In this document: positions 44,977 through 53,618 of the stretch, piece after piece
How positions within the stretch are numbered: the first letter of the stretch is position 1
How the letters are laid out: each line of letters begins with the position of its first letter
Position numbers and translations under genes: made by a program
Notes under the pieces: model-generated
Told to the model about the DNA's origin: nothing
Databases searched by the model: none
What the model saw: only the letters and a program-made list of their open reading frames with translations
Assembly (NCBI RefSeq): GCF_022374875.2
Contig: NZ_CP092427.2
Span: 3,720,001 to 3,784,000, forward strand
Length of the DNA stretch: 64,000 nucleotides
From: Mycolicibacterium rufum
Lineage (GTDB): Bacteria > Actinomycetota > Actinomycetes > Mycobacteriales > Mycobacteriaceae
Reading direction: 5' to 3'

Positions 44977-46107
44977 ATGGACGGTAGGGCCGTGCCGCTG
45001 CGTGCGGGTGTCAGACGACAGGTGTACCGCGACACCGACGAACGCTCGATGGCGCGTATCGCCGGGGCGGCGGTCGTCGCGGTGGGGCTGGTGCTCAGCG
45101 GCTCGCTCTATCACCTGCCGGGGGATCGCACGGGAGTCGTGCTGGGGGAAGAAGACCACGGATCGTTGTCGACGATCCCGGATCGGCTGGGCGGGGTGGC
45201 GGTGAACCAGCTCATCGACTTCGCCACCGCCGAACTGCCGACGCTTGCCCACCTCGCGGAGATCCTGCAGAAGAACTTCCCCGCTGTGCGTGCGGAGATC
45301 TTTCTGAGCGCAGTCGAAAAGCACGGATTACCGCAGATCGTCAGAACCCTCGAGGTGTTGGCGTCTGCCGGATTCGCGATGCCGGTATCGGCGGTGCTGT
45401 TCGGTGCCGGCGGCGGAGGTGGAGGTGGCGGATCGGGTTCGACGGGATCACCCATCGGGCTCTCAGATCTCGAGTTGCTCTGGCAGTACCTCATTCAGCA
45501 CCTTCCGCCCGCGCTGATCCAGGGAGTGAACGACGTCGTCGCTGCGTTCATCCCCGCGTCGGTCAGTGCGGCGCAGGTACAGCAAGCGGTCCAGGTGCTT
45601 TCCATCGCCGCACCTCCCGCACCGCCCGCGCCTGTCGCCACGACGGTCATACCGGCGAGTGTGGTCACCGCGCCGCCGCCCGTCGCCACACCGACACCAC
45701 CACCCGCGCCGCCACCCCCACCACCGACACCGGTCATCGTCGCGGCGCCGCCCGCCGTGGAGGTGTCGCCGCCCACCGTCGACTTCTCGACACCTGCCCC
45801 ACCTCCGATGACACCCGAGGTCACGCCGGAGGCGCCGGCACCGGAGGACGTCATCGCCGGGGACGCAGTCGGCGACGACATCGGGAACACCGGCGCAGGC
45901 GGCGATTCCGGGCCCGCAGAGGGTTCGTCCGACATCGGCGACAGCAACGATTCCGCTTCGCACGACGAGGGCGATTCTCGAGGCGACACCGTCAGCGGCG
46001 GCGACACCGGATCCACCGCAGGTCAGGGTGCAGGCGATGCTGCGGGTCCGGACAACGGTCCGTCGGGTGGGGGAGAGTCGGGCGGTACGGGAAGCGATGG
46101 TGGTTGA
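44977..46107 (+). CDS. Exported proline-rich protein
   Basis: A protein of about 376 residues, not assigned to a family. Residues about 25-45 are hydrophobic (ARIAGAAVVAVGLVLSGSLY) and act as signal or anchor. A helical region follows (residues about 70-200) interrupted by a run of glycines (GAGGGGGGGGSGS). Residues about 235-320 are Pro/Ala/Val-rich with proline runs, and the tail is Gly/Asp/Ser-rich. This build suggests a cell-wall-spanning protein. The start is uncertain: 44926 (GTG), 44977 and 45049 (ATG) are in frame; none has a clear ribosome site. Confidence 0.6.
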   Translation: MDGRAVPLRAGVRRQVYRDTDERSMARIAGAAVVAVGLVLSGSLYHLPGDRTGVVLGEEDHGSLSTIPDRLGGVAVNQLIDFATAELPTLAHLAEILQKNFPAVRAEIFLSAVEKHGLPQIVRTLEVLASAGFAMPVSAVLFGAGGGGGGGGSGSTGSPIGLSDLELLWQYLIQHLPPALIQGVNDVVAAFIPASVSAAQVQQAVQVLSIAAPPAPPAPVATTVIPASVVTAPPPVATPTPPPAPPPPPPTPVIVAAPPAVEVSPPTVDFSTPAPPPMTPEVTPEAPAPEDVIAGDAVGDDIGNTGAGGDSGPAEGSSDIGDSNDSASHDEGDSRGDTVSGGDTGSTAGQGAGDAAGPDNGPSGGGESGGTGSDGG

Positions 46108-46174
46108 CGGCGGTGAGCTTCGTGCCACCGCGCCTCTGAGGGTGAGCCTCGCGAGAACACCCTGCAGTGCCCAC

Positions 46175-46187
46175 TACTGTTGGCCGA
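46175..46187 (+). promoter_or_regulatory. -10 element of a leaderless promoter
   Basis: TACTGT (46175-46180) lies exactly 7 nt before ATG 46188, so transcription should begin at or next to the start codon. No ribosome site precedes the ATG, in agreement. Confidence 0.55.
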
Positions 46188-46886
46188 ATGAGCTCTCACG
46201 AGCCCGAACCCGATGATGCGGATACCGGGCCGCTGCCCGCGCGGCCGTCGTCGTCGGCGGCTCCCGGGGACGGTCGGTTCGACGTGCCGCTGTCGGTCAA
46301 CCCGCGACCCGTGCGCCGCACCAACAGGCCCGGTGCCCTGATCGCGGTCGCGACCGCGGCCGTCGTCGGTCTCGGCGCCCTCGCATGGTGGTTCTGGCCG
46401 TCGTCCGAGGAATCCGCCGACGGCGGTGGCAGCTCGACGACCTCGCCGACCGAGTCCCAGCAGCAGGCCGAGGCGCGTTTGATGCGGATGCTGCCGCGCG
46501 GCTACCCGCCCGGCGCCTGCGAACCCGTGGTGCCGGCCCGCGGTGCGCTGGCGCAACTGGCCTGTGGGCCCAACGACGACACCGGCGGACCGCTGACGGC
46601 CACGTTCACCCTGGCTAAGGACAGGGCCGCGGTGAAGGATCTGTTCGACGACATCGTCAGCACTTCATCGGTGGTGGACTGCCCCGGCAACATCCAGTCG
46701 CCCGGGCCGTGGCGACGCAACGCCACCCCGGATCAGACCGCGGGCACCCTGGTGTGCGGATTCCAGCAGAGCAAGCCGACGGTCGGGTGGAGCACCGACG
46801 GCGACCTGTTGGTCAGCGAGGTGCAGTCCGGCCCGCAGGGACCGAACATGGTGCAGCTCTACACCTGGTGGGCCTCACACTCGTAG
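46188..46886 (+). CDS. Membrane-anchored protein with cysteine-containing outer domain
   Basis: A 232-residue type II membrane protein. Residues 1-48 are cytoplasmic and Pro/Asp-rich, residues about 49-70 span the membrane (ALIAVATAAVVGLGALAWWF), and the outer part contains four cysteines (GACEPVV, LACGPND, VDCPGNI, LVCGFQQ) likely to form two disulfides. The outer fold resembles small mycobacterial extracellular sensor or lipoprotein domains, but I cannot name a family. Start ATG 46188 is supported by the leaderless promoter. Confidence 0.68.
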   Translation: MSSHEPEPDDADTGPLPARPSSSAAPGDGRFDVPLSVNPRPVRRTNRPGALIAVATAAVVGLGALAWWFWPSSEESADGGGSSTTSPTESQQQAEARLMRMLPRGYPPGACEPVVPARGALAQLACGPNDDTGGPLTATFTLAKDRAAVKDLFDDIVSTSSVVDCPGNIQSPGPWRRNATPDQTAGTLVCGFQQSKPTVGWSTDGDLLVSEVQSGPQGPNMVQLYTWWASHS

Positions 46887-46907
46887 GGCCCACCAGGCGT
46901 GAGGGTT

Positions 46908-47837
46908 TCAGGCAGGCGGCGGGACGACGACGGTCGTCACCGGGCCCGGGGCCGGTCCGGTCGCGGGAGTGGTGGCGCCTTGGATCGGCGTCCCGGCGCT
47001 CCCCGCGGGCAGCGGAGTTCCCGAGCTGCCCGCCGGAGCCGGCGCGACCGCGGCGGGAGCCGGGGCGGGGCTGACGGCGGCCGGCACCGGGGCCGGGCTC
47101 GCTGCGGCGTCCGCGGGCAGCGGCGTGCCTGCGCTGCCCGCCGGGATCGGGGTGCCCGAACTGCCTTCCGGCAGCGGGGTGCCTGCGCTGCCCGCAGGCA
47201 CCGGGGTGGCGGTGGGTGCGGGGCTCACGGAGGCCGGCGCGGCGCCCGGGGTGGGCGTCGTCGAGGTGGCCGGAGCCTCGGGGGACGCGGTCTCGGCGGC
47301 ACCGGATGACGCCGGCGCCGAACCGGAGTACGCCGGGGTGCGCGACCCGGCGGCCGGGGGCGCGGGGGGCGCCTCCACCCACAGCAGCATCTGGTCGGGG
47401 CCGCCGGCGGAGTAGAACACGCTGTCGGGCTTCTCGCCGGTGACGTCGAAATAGATCTTGCCGCTGGTCTTCTCGCCCTGCGACAGGGTCGACGGGTTCA
47501 CACCCTGCGGCGTCGCGACGCCGAACAGCACGCGGTAGGTGACGCCGTTGCGGGCGCGGGCGTTGAGGTTGGAGACGATGGGGGTCACCGAGCCGGAGAT
47601 GGCCTCGTCGGTGGCGGTGGCCTCCCACAGCGTGCCGGCAGGCTGGTACGGGATGGTATCGGTGCTCGGCTTCAGACCGGTGATGGTCCAGTGCTGGACG
47701 ACGTTGCCGTTGACGAGTTCGCCGGGCTGACCGAGATACTTCACCTCGGGGTCGGCCGAGGCAAACGGTGCACTGGCCACACCGACGGCGGCCGAAGCGG
47801 CAACGGTGGCGGCGACCAGTGCGGGCTTGATCTTCAC
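46908..47837 (-). CDS. Secreted Mpt63-like (DUF1942) protein with repeat tail
   Basis: A 309-residue exported protein. Residues 1-28 are a signal peptide ending in FASA. Residues about 29-160 match the Mpt63/DUF1942 immunoglobulin-like fold (NGNVVQHWTITGLKPSTDTI, GVTYRVLFGVATPQGVNPST). The tail from about residue 180 is rich in Ala/Pro/Ser and contains degenerate repeats of the form PAGSAGTPLPEGSSGTPIP, absent from Mpt63 itself. Function is unknown; Mpt63 is a major secreted antigen. The gene is monocistronic and faces the plus-strand gene at 48019. Confidence 0.83.
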   Translation of the reverse strand: MKIKPALVAATVAASAAVGVASAPFASADPEVKYLGQPGELVNGNVVQHWTITGLKPSTDTIPYQPAGTLWEATATDEAISGSVTPIVSNLNARARNGVTYRVLFGVATPQGVNPSTLSQGEKTSGKIYFDVTGEKPDSVFYSAGGPDQMLLWVEAPPAPPAAGSRTPAYSGSAPASSGAAETASPEAPATSTTPTPGAAPASVSPAPTATPVPAGSAGTPLPEGSSGTPIPAGSAGTPLPADAAASPAPVPAAVSPAPAPAAVAPAPAGSSGTPLPAGSAGTPIQGATTPATGPAPGPVTTVVVPPPA

Positions 47838-48005
47838 GACGATGTCCTCCTGGATTCGTTGAGCGAGCAGCGAGGTTGACCCCCGGAAGAAACGTAACAG
47901 GTCACCGCGCCGCCTCGGTGCGCCGGAGTGTCAGGCCACTGCCGTCCTGCCGACACGATCCGGCGCGCCGCGCTGAAATCCGTTAGCTGGCAAAGAAATC
48001 AAGGC

Positions 48006-48018
48006 TATGATCGCGCCC
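48006..48018 (+). promoter_or_regulatory. -10 element of a leaderless promoter
   Basis: TATGAT (48006-48011) lies 7 nt before ATG 48019. The upstream in-frame ATG 48007 is inside this hexamer, so it cannot be the start if the promoter is real. Confidence 0.6.
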
Positions 48019-48516
48019 ATGTCGGAGACCAAGCCTTTCTCGTCGGCCACTAAGACCCGCGCGTCGTGGATCGCCCCCGTGGCGCTCGTCGTCGGAGTCG
48101 TCGCCGTCGTGCTGGCCGCGTGGGGGTTGGTCCGCTCGTCAGGCTCGGATAACACGACTTATGCCGCTGGCGTCCCGTCCGGTGACCAGAAGACGCAAGT
48201 CTGCGACGCGTTCACCATGGTGCGCAACGCGGTGTCGCTGCAGACGAACGCCGACCTCGGTAACGACCGGGTGGCGCAGCAGGCGGTGGCGGCGAACGCC
48301 CGCCTGGCCACCGTCGGCGGTGGCGAGTTTCTGCTGTCGCGGCTCAACAGCGCAGTTCCCGGCGATCTCGCCGACGCAGTGCGTTCGTTCGCCGACGATC
48401 TGACCTACATCGGTATCGGCCAGCTCGCCGGCGCACCGGCAGACGATCCTGCCCAGGCCAACCGGGAGAAGACCGCGCAGGCGACCGCGGCGAAGATCGA
48501 CACACTGTGCCGTTAG
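48019..48516 (+). CDS. Membrane-anchored conserved mycobacterial protein
   Basis: A 165-residue protein with a short cytoplasmic start (SETKPFSSATKTRAS), one membrane span (WIAPVALVVGVVAVVLAAWG) and an outer helical domain with two cysteines (VCDAFTM and the C-terminal LCR), likely a disulfide. Many mycobacterial genomes have proteins of this build; no function is known to me. The leaderless promoter sets the start at 48019 instead of 48007. Confidence 0.68.
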   Translation: MSETKPFSSATKTRASWIAPVALVVGVVAVVLAAWGLVRSSGSDNTTYAAGVPSGDQKTQVCDAFTMVRNAVSLQTNADLGNDRVAQQAVAANARLATVGGGEFLLSRLNSAVPGDLADAVRSFADDLTYIGIGQLAGAPADDPAQANREKTAQATAAKIDTLCR

Positions 48517-48924
48517 CCCTGGTCAGCGAACATTTCAGCTGAGTGACAACGCGGCGGCGGCGGCGCGGGCGGTGGTCGGCGAGGTCCCGGAGAACTGTGC
48601 GTGACGGCATCGGGGGCGGTCGATGACCACGAGGTTGCGGATCGGCGAAGCGCCTCGCAGAACGGCAGAGGCGCTGCGCGACAGCAACTTCGATCGAGAC
48701 GCTGACGAAGGGCGCGATGCCCTCACCCGGTCGGCCCCCTTCCGCCTGCAGGCACCCGCCCGCGTCGCTGCGGAGACCAGGTCGCGGTCGGCCGCGGATG
48801 CCGACGGCGCAGACACGTCCCGCAGCAAATCGCTATTTCGATGGTCTAAGGGCCGCCGATTGGCTAGTGTGACGGCTGCTACAGGGGATCCAATTGCCAA
48901 CAATCCAAAAGGGGGAGTCCTCGT
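48517..48924. other. 408-bp region without a supported gene
   Basis: The region holds short open frames on both strands (for example 48623 to 48979 on plus) with Arg-rich products, no ribosome sites and no family resemblance; they look like chance frames. The last 75 bp are AT-richer and contain TAGTGT (48865-48870), a candidate -10 for the next gene, then GGGGGAG. Confidence 0.5.
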
Positions 48925-50130
48925 ATGGCCAAGCATGCCCGTAAAGCCGCTCGCTCAGCGGCAGTGCGCACCTATCTGAAATACGGCGTGACCGCCGGCG
49001 CGGCCGGGGCCGCGATGGCGTACGCCGGTGCGCTGTCCCTCGTGCCGAGCGACTTCACCTCGCCTGCGGGTTACGACGTGCAGCTGACGTCGACGGGGCA
49101 GGACTGCACGGTCGCAGGTGTGGACTGCCTGGGTGGCGCCGGCGACCCGGCCGCCGCGGCGGTGACTGCGCCTGCCGGTGCGACAGCGCTCCGCCCGCTC
49201 ATTGGACCGAATGGCTGGCTGATCGGCGACGGCGCCGATGCCGCCGCAGACTGCACCGGCAGCGCGTGCAACGGTCAGAGGGGCGGCATTCTGGGCGGTG
49301 ATGGCGGCGACGGCGCCAACGGCGGCTCGGGCGGCAAGGCAGGGCTCTACTTCGGCAACGGCGGCAACGGTGGTGCGGGCAAGGCCGGGGTCAACGGCGG
49401 CGCCGGTGGTGCCGGTGGCGACGCCGGGTTCTTCGGTAATGGCGGCAACGGTGGTGCCGGCGCCAACATCACGAACACGGCCGCCAATGATCCCGCGACG
49501 CCGGCCAACGAGGGTGACGTCAAGGGTGGCGCCGGCGGCGCCGGCGGTGCCGGCGGCACGTTCGGTGGACAGGCCGGATCCGGTGGCAGGGGCGGCGACG
49601 CCTCCTCGACGAACGGAAGTGCCACGGGTGGAAAGGGTGGAGCCGGCGGCCTCAACCATGATCCCCGGGGTGTCGCGGGCCACGGCGGCGACGGTGGCAA
49701 CGCGACCGTCGGCTCGGCCGGCGGTACGGTCACGGCCACCGGTGGCGCGGGCGGTGCCGGCGGCGAGTCCTCGGTGGGAGGCACCGGTGGCGATGCCGGC
49801 AACGGCGGCACGGCCACTGCCGGTGGCGGGTCCACGGCGGTGGGCGGAAAGGGCGGCGACGGCGGTGACGCCGGAGGTTCCGGTACCGGCGGCAAGGCCG
49901 GCAATGGCGGCGACGCCACCTCGGGGAGCGGCAAGGCCACCGGTGGCGCCGGCGGCCATGGTGGCGATTCGACCGGCTTCACCGGCGACGGCGGCGACGG
50001 CGGCGACGGCGGCGACGCGTCGACCACCGGGACGGCCAAGGGTGGTTCAGCGGGAACCGGCGGTGCCGGCGGCAGCCTCGGCAGCGACGGTGCCGACGGC
50101 AAGGCCGGGTCGCCTGCTGCCACTCCGTAG
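48925..50130 (+). CDS. PGRS-type glycine-rich protein without PE domain
   Basis: A 401-residue exported protein. Residues 1-40 give a basic start (AKHARKAARSAAVRT) and a hydrophobic stretch (GVTAGAAGAAMAYAGALSLV). A linker (LIGPNGWLIGDGADAAADC) like that of PE_PGRS proteins follows, then about 280 residues of GGxGGxGG repeats typical of PGRS domains. No PE domain is present. Four cysteines lie before the repeats (QDCTVAGVDCLGG and ADCTGSACNG). GGGGGAG precedes ATG 48925. Function is unknown; surface location is likely. Confidence 0.82.
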   Translation: MAKHARKAARSAAVRTYLKYGVTAGAAGAAMAYAGALSLVPSDFTSPAGYDVQLTSTGQDCTVAGVDCLGGAGDPAAAAVTAPAGATALRPLIGPNGWLIGDGADAAADCTGSACNGQRGGILGGDGGDGANGGSGGKAGLYFGNGGNGGAGKAGVNGGAGGAGGDAGFFGNGGNGGAGANITNTAANDPATPANEGDVKGGAGGAGGAGGTFGGQAGSGGRGGDASSTNGSATGGKGGAGGLNHDPRGVAGHGGDGGNATVGSAGGTVTATGGAGGAGGESSVGGTGGDAGNGGTATAGGGSTAVGGKGGDGGDAGGSGTGGKAGNGGDATSGSGKATGGAGGHGGDSTGFTGDGGDGGDGGDASTTGTAKGGSAGTGGAGGSLGSDGADGKAGSPAATP

Positions 50131-50192
50131 GCGGTAGATCAGGACGGGCGCCGACCGCGATGGTCGGCGCCCGTTCTGCTGTCTCGGGTCGA

Positions 50193-51065
50193 TCAGGCCG
50201 GGACGAACTCGACGCCCGCCAGGGCCACCGCGTCGTCCCGCTCGGGGGCGGTGACCACCGCGGAGTAGCCGGCCTGTTGACCGTCGGCGTTCTTCCAGAC
50301 GCTGACGCGCAGCGTCTCCCCGGGGAACACCACACCGGCCATCCGGGCGCCATAGGACCTCAGCGCGGTGACCTCGCCGTCGAGCAGGTTGTCGACCAGC
50401 GCCTTGCACGTCATGCCGTAGGTGCACAGCCCATGCAGGATGGGGCGCGGAAAGCCCGCTGCCGCAGCGAAATCCGGGTCGGAGTGCAGCGGATTGCGGT
50501 CTCCGCACATCCGGTAGAGCAGCGCCTGCTGTGGCGAGGTCGGCACGGACAGCTCGAGATCCGGTGCGCGCTCGGGCGCGGCCGAGGACGTCGAGGGGCC
50601 CCGGTCACCGCCGAAACCACCCTCGCCGCGCGCGAAGATCGATCGCTTCTGGGTCCACAGCAGAGTGCCCCCGGGATCCTTGACTTCGGTCTCGGACCAG
50701 ATCACCGCGGCCTTGCCCTTGTCCCAGATCTCGGTGAACCGGGTGACGGCGATACCGGTGCCCGCGGAGGGGATCGGACCGGGAACGGTGACCGCCTCGC
50801 TGGCGTGCAGGACCCTGCTCAGCTCGATGTCGATGCCGGGGAAGCTCACTGACGGCGGCTCGGTCATGTGGAAGCTCTGCGCCACGTTGCCGAACGTCGG
50901 CAGGACCTGCGGTGTGCCGTCGGTCAGGTAACGCAACTCGCGCTTGTCCATCGGGTCGGCGCCCGCGCCGAGCCCGAGGTGGTAGAGCTGGATATCGCTA
51001 CTGGTCCAGGAGAACTCGACGGGATCGAGTTCGGCGCCGATGGCCTCGTCGAGGTTGATGGGCAC
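50193..51065 (-). CDS. chsH3: ChsH3, MaoC-like enoyl-CoA hydratase
   Basis: A 290-residue double hot-dog hydratase of the 2-enoyl-CoA hydratase 2 type, homologue of Rv3538. The catalytic motif is YRMCGDRNPLHSDPDFAAAA followed by GFPRPILHGLCTYG. The N-terminal half (DIQLYHLGLGAGADP) is the inactive paired domain. It hydrates steroid side-chain enoyl-CoA intermediates. GTG 51065 lies 3 bp after the kstD stop, so both share the KstR-controlled transcript. Confidence 0.92.
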   Translation of the reverse strand: MPINLDEAIGAELDPVEFSWTSSDIQLYHLGLGAGADPMDKRELRYLTDGTPQVLPTFGNVAQSFHMTEPPSVSFPGIDIELSRVLHASEAVTVPGPIPSAGTGIAVTRFTEIWDKGKAAVIWSETEVKDPGGTLLWTQKRSIFARGEGGFGGDRGPSTSSAAPERAPDLELSVPTSPQQALLYRMCGDRNPLHSDPDFAAAAGFPRPILHGLCTYGMTCKALVDNLLDGEVTALRSYGARMAGVVFPGETLRVSVWKNADGQQAGYSAVVTAPERDDAVALAGVEFVPA

Positions 51066-51068
51066 GCG

Positions 51069-52751
51069 TTACTCCTTGCCGGCGAGGTGAAGTGCCGCCA
51101 GATATCCGAAGGTCATGGCCGGGCCGATGGTGCCGCCCGGGCCGGGATAGGTGTGTCCCATCACCGGCGCGCTGACATTACCGGCGGCGTAGAGGCCCTC
51201 GATGACCGAGCCGTCGTCGCGCAGCGCGCGACCGCGTGTGTCGGTGACGATGCCACCCTTGGTGCCCAGGTCGCCGGGAACCATCTTCGCGGCGTAGAAC
51301 GGCCCGTGCTTGATCTCGCCGAGGTTGGGGTTCGGCTTGTTGGTCGGATCGCCGTAGTAGCGGTCGTAGGCGCTCTGTCCGCGCTTGAAGTCCTCGTCGA
51401 CTCCGGTGCGGGCGAACCCGTTGAAGCGTTCGACGGTGGCGGCGAACGCGTCGGCGGGCAGGCCGGTCTTGGCGGCCAGCTCGGCGAGGGTGTCCGCCTT
51501 GACGATCACCCCGGATTCCATCCACTTGTTCGGGATCCGTTGTCCCGGTTGCAGTCCGGCGAAGATGTACCGGTCGCGGTACTGCTGGTCGAACACCAGC
51601 CACGCCGGGATGTTCTCGCCCGGGCCCTGTCCCTGCCCGTACTGGCCGCCGTACATGTGGTGGCATGCCTCGACGTAGGGCATCGACTCGTTCATGAACC
51701 GCTTGCCGTTCATGTTGACGATGATCGAGCCCGGGGAGTTGCGCTCCGACAGCGCGAACCACGGCGCGCCGACCAGCGGCACCGTCGGCCCCCACCATGC
51801 GTCCTCCATGACGTCGAGCGCCGCGCCAAGCTTCTCGGCGGCGAGGATGCCGTCGCCGGTGTTGGCGACCGCGCCCACGGTCCACTCGGTGGTGATGGGC
51901 GCGCGCTGGTACTTGACCCGCATCTGTTCGTTGTGCTCGAACCCGCCGCTGCCCAGGATCACCCCGCGGCGCGCCCGGATCAGCTGCGGCTCAACGGTTT
52001 CCGGCTCGGCGGTGTTCCGGACGTAGATGCCTCGAACGATGCCGTCCTCGACGTACAGGTCGGTCATCGCGGTGTTCAACCGGACCGGGACACCAGCCTC
52101 CTTCAGGCCGATGCGCAACGGCGCGATGAGTGCGCGTCCCATGCCGACGAGGTTCTTGCCGGTCGCCTGGGCCCACATCGTCCGCGCGCCCACCTTCAGG
52201 CTGCGCAGCACCCCGCGGGGATGGCGCTTGAGCTGATTGAGCCGGACGTAGTCCTGCTGCATCACCACGACGTTGAGCGGCACCTTGCCGTAGGGCGGCT
52301 CGAGACCCTTCATGTCCGCGCCGAGCTTCTTCGCGTCGAACGGCTTGGGCTCCACGGAGCGCCCGGTCGCCTTGCCGCCGGGCGCCTCGGGGTAGTAGTC
52401 GGAGTAGTTCGGCACCCAGCACAGCTTCAACGGCGAGTGCTCGATCACGAACGACAGCATCTCCGGGCCTCGGTCGAGATAGGTGTCGATCTTCTCGGGC
52501 GGCACCACGTCACCGATGATCGCGTGGAGGTACGTGCGCGCTGCCTCGCGGGTGTCGTTCACCCCGTCCCGCTTCAGCACCTCGTTGTTCGGGATCCATA
52601 CCCCGCCGCCCGAGCGCGCGGTCGATCCACCGTAGTGCGGGGCCTTCTCCACGACTATCGTCGAGAGGCCCTGGTGAGCGGCGGTGAGGGCGGCGACCAT
52701 GCCGGCGGCCCCGCTGCCCACCACGACGACGTCATACTCCTGCTCCGTCAT
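51069..52751 (-). CDS. kstD: 3-ketosteroid delta1-dehydrogenase
   Basis: A 560-residue FAD flavoprotein that introduces the C1-C2 double bond into 3-ketosteroids, after which 9-hydroxylation by KshAB opens ring B. The FAD-binding motif is YDVVVVGSGAAGMVAALTAA and the C-terminal FAD motif is GNVSAPVMGHTYPGPGGTIG. ATG 52751 is chosen: the upstream GTG at 52760 lies inside the KstR operator and would add three residues not needed by the family. It is divergent from hsaE. Confidence 0.95.
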   Translation of the reverse strand: MTEQEYDVVVVGSGAAGMVAALTAAHQGLSTIVVEKAPHYGGSTARSGGGVWIPNNEVLKRDGVNDTREAARTYLHAIIGDVVPPEKIDTYLDRGPEMLSFVIEHSPLKLCWVPNYSDYYPEAPGGKATGRSVEPKPFDAKKLGADMKGLEPPYGKVPLNVVVMQQDYVRLNQLKRHPRGVLRSLKVGARTMWAQATGKNLVGMGRALIAPLRIGLKEAGVPVRLNTAMTDLYVEDGIVRGIYVRNTAEPETVEPQLIRARRGVILGSGGFEHNEQMRVKYQRAPITTEWTVGAVANTGDGILAAEKLGAALDVMEDAWWGPTVPLVGAPWFALSERNSPGSIIVNMNGKRFMNESMPYVEACHHMYGGQYGQGQGPGENIPAWLVFDQQYRDRYIFAGLQPGQRIPNKWMESGVIVKADTLAELAAKTGLPADAFAATVERFNGFARTGVDEDFKRGQSAYDRYYGDPTNKPNPNLGEIKHGPFYAAKMVPGDLGTKGGIVTDTRGRALRDDGSVIEGLYAAGNVSAPVMGHTYPGPGGTIGPAMTFGYLAALHLAGKE

Positions 52752-52752
52752 G

Positions 52753-52766
52753 TAGAACACGTTATA
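52753..52766. promoter_or_regulatory. KstR operator between kstD and hsaE
   Basis: TAGAACACGTTATA matches TnnAACnnGTTnnA. It begins 2 bp before the kstD ATG on the minus strand, so transcription of kstD must start within or beside it. On the plus strand TAGAAT (52765-52770) could be the -10 for hsaE. One site would control both directions. Confidence 0.93.
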
Positions 52767-52824
52767 GAATTGCCCGGCCGACTAACAACTGTGCCGGTCG
52801 ACGAAACGAGGGGAATTCACTTTC

Positions 52825-53610
52825 ATGTTGCCCGCCGAGGTACGCGAGAAGCTCGCCGCCGACCTGGCCGACGCCGAGCGCACCCGCGAACCGATCTCCC
52901 CGCTGACCGAGCGGCACCCCGACATCGACGTCGTCGACGCCTACGAGATCCAGTTGATCAACATCCGGTCGAAGGTGGCCGCCGGTGCCCGGGTGATCGG
53001 GCACAAGGTGGGTCTTTCGTCGGAGGCCATGCAGAAGATGATGAACGTCGACGAGCCGGACTACGGGCACCTGCTCGACGACATGGAGGTCTTCGAAGAC
53101 CGTGCGGTCGAGTCGGCCCGTTTTCTGTATCCGCGGGTCGAGGTGGAGGTCGGGTTCATCCTGTCCGACGATCTGCCGGGGGCCGGGTGCACCGAGGACG
53201 ACGTGCTCGCGGCGACGGCGGCGTTCGCGCCGGCGATCGAGTTGATCGACACCCGCATCACCAACTGGCAGATCAAGTTGTGCGACACGATCGCCGACAA
53301 CGCGTCATCGGCGGGATGGGTGCTCGGTGAGGCGCGGGTGTCGCCCAAGGACGTGGACATCAGGGCGATCGACGCCGTCCTGACCAACAACGGCGACGTC
53401 GTCGCCGAGGGACGCAGCGACGCGGTGCTCGGCAATCCGGTCACCGCGGTGGCCTGGTTGGCCCGCAAGGTCGAGAGCTTCGGCGTGCGCCTGCGCGCCG
53501 GGGACATCGTGCTGCCGGGCTCGTGCACGCGTGCGATAGATGCACCCCCGGGCAGCCATTTCGTGGCCGACTTCAGCGGGTTAGGTTCAGTACGACTGGA
53601 TTTCGAATAG
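52825..53610 (+). CDS. hsaE: HsaE, 2-hydroxyhexa-2,4-dienoate hydratase
   Basis: A 261-residue member of the fumarylacetoacetate hydrolase-like MhpD/DmpE hydratases. It hydrates the C6 acid released by HsaD to 4-hydroxy-2-oxohexanoate. [20 protein letters not shown] and [14 protein letters not shown] (metal-binding glutamates) are recognisable. GAGGGG precedes ATG 52825. It starts the hsaE-hsaG-hsaF operon, 58 bp after the KstR operator. Confidence 0.94.
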   Translation: MLPAEVREKLAADLADAERTREPISPLTERHPDIDVVDAYEIQLINIRSKVAAGARVIGHKVGLSSEAMQKMMNVDEPDYGHLLDDMEVFEDRAVESARFLYPRVEVEVGFILSDDLPGAGCTEDDVLAATAAFAPAIELIDTRITNWQIKLCDTIADNASSAGWVLGEARVSPKDVDIRAIDAVLTNNGDVVAEGRSDAVLGNPVTAVAWLARKVESFGVRLRAGDIVLPGSCTRAIDAPPGSHFVADFSGLGSVRLDFE

Positions 53611-53618
53611 GAGCCCTG

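Noticed and set aside
48623-48979. 118-codon plus-strand frame before the PGRS gene
   Set aside because: No ribosome site, Arg/Ala-rich composition, and it runs into the PGRS gene in another frame.
49300-50120. Possible CRISPR or tandem DNA repeat
   Set aside because: The periodicity comes from glycine codons of the PGRS domain; there are no constant repeats with unique spacers.
49347-50123. Proline-rich minus-strand open frame
   Set aside because: It is the mirror of the GGC-rich PGRS repeats; such repeats always give Pro/Ala-rich frames on the other strand.
50868-53330. 820-codon plus-strand open frame
   Set aside because: Antisense to kstD and chsH3, crossing the KstR operator; no recognisable domain.
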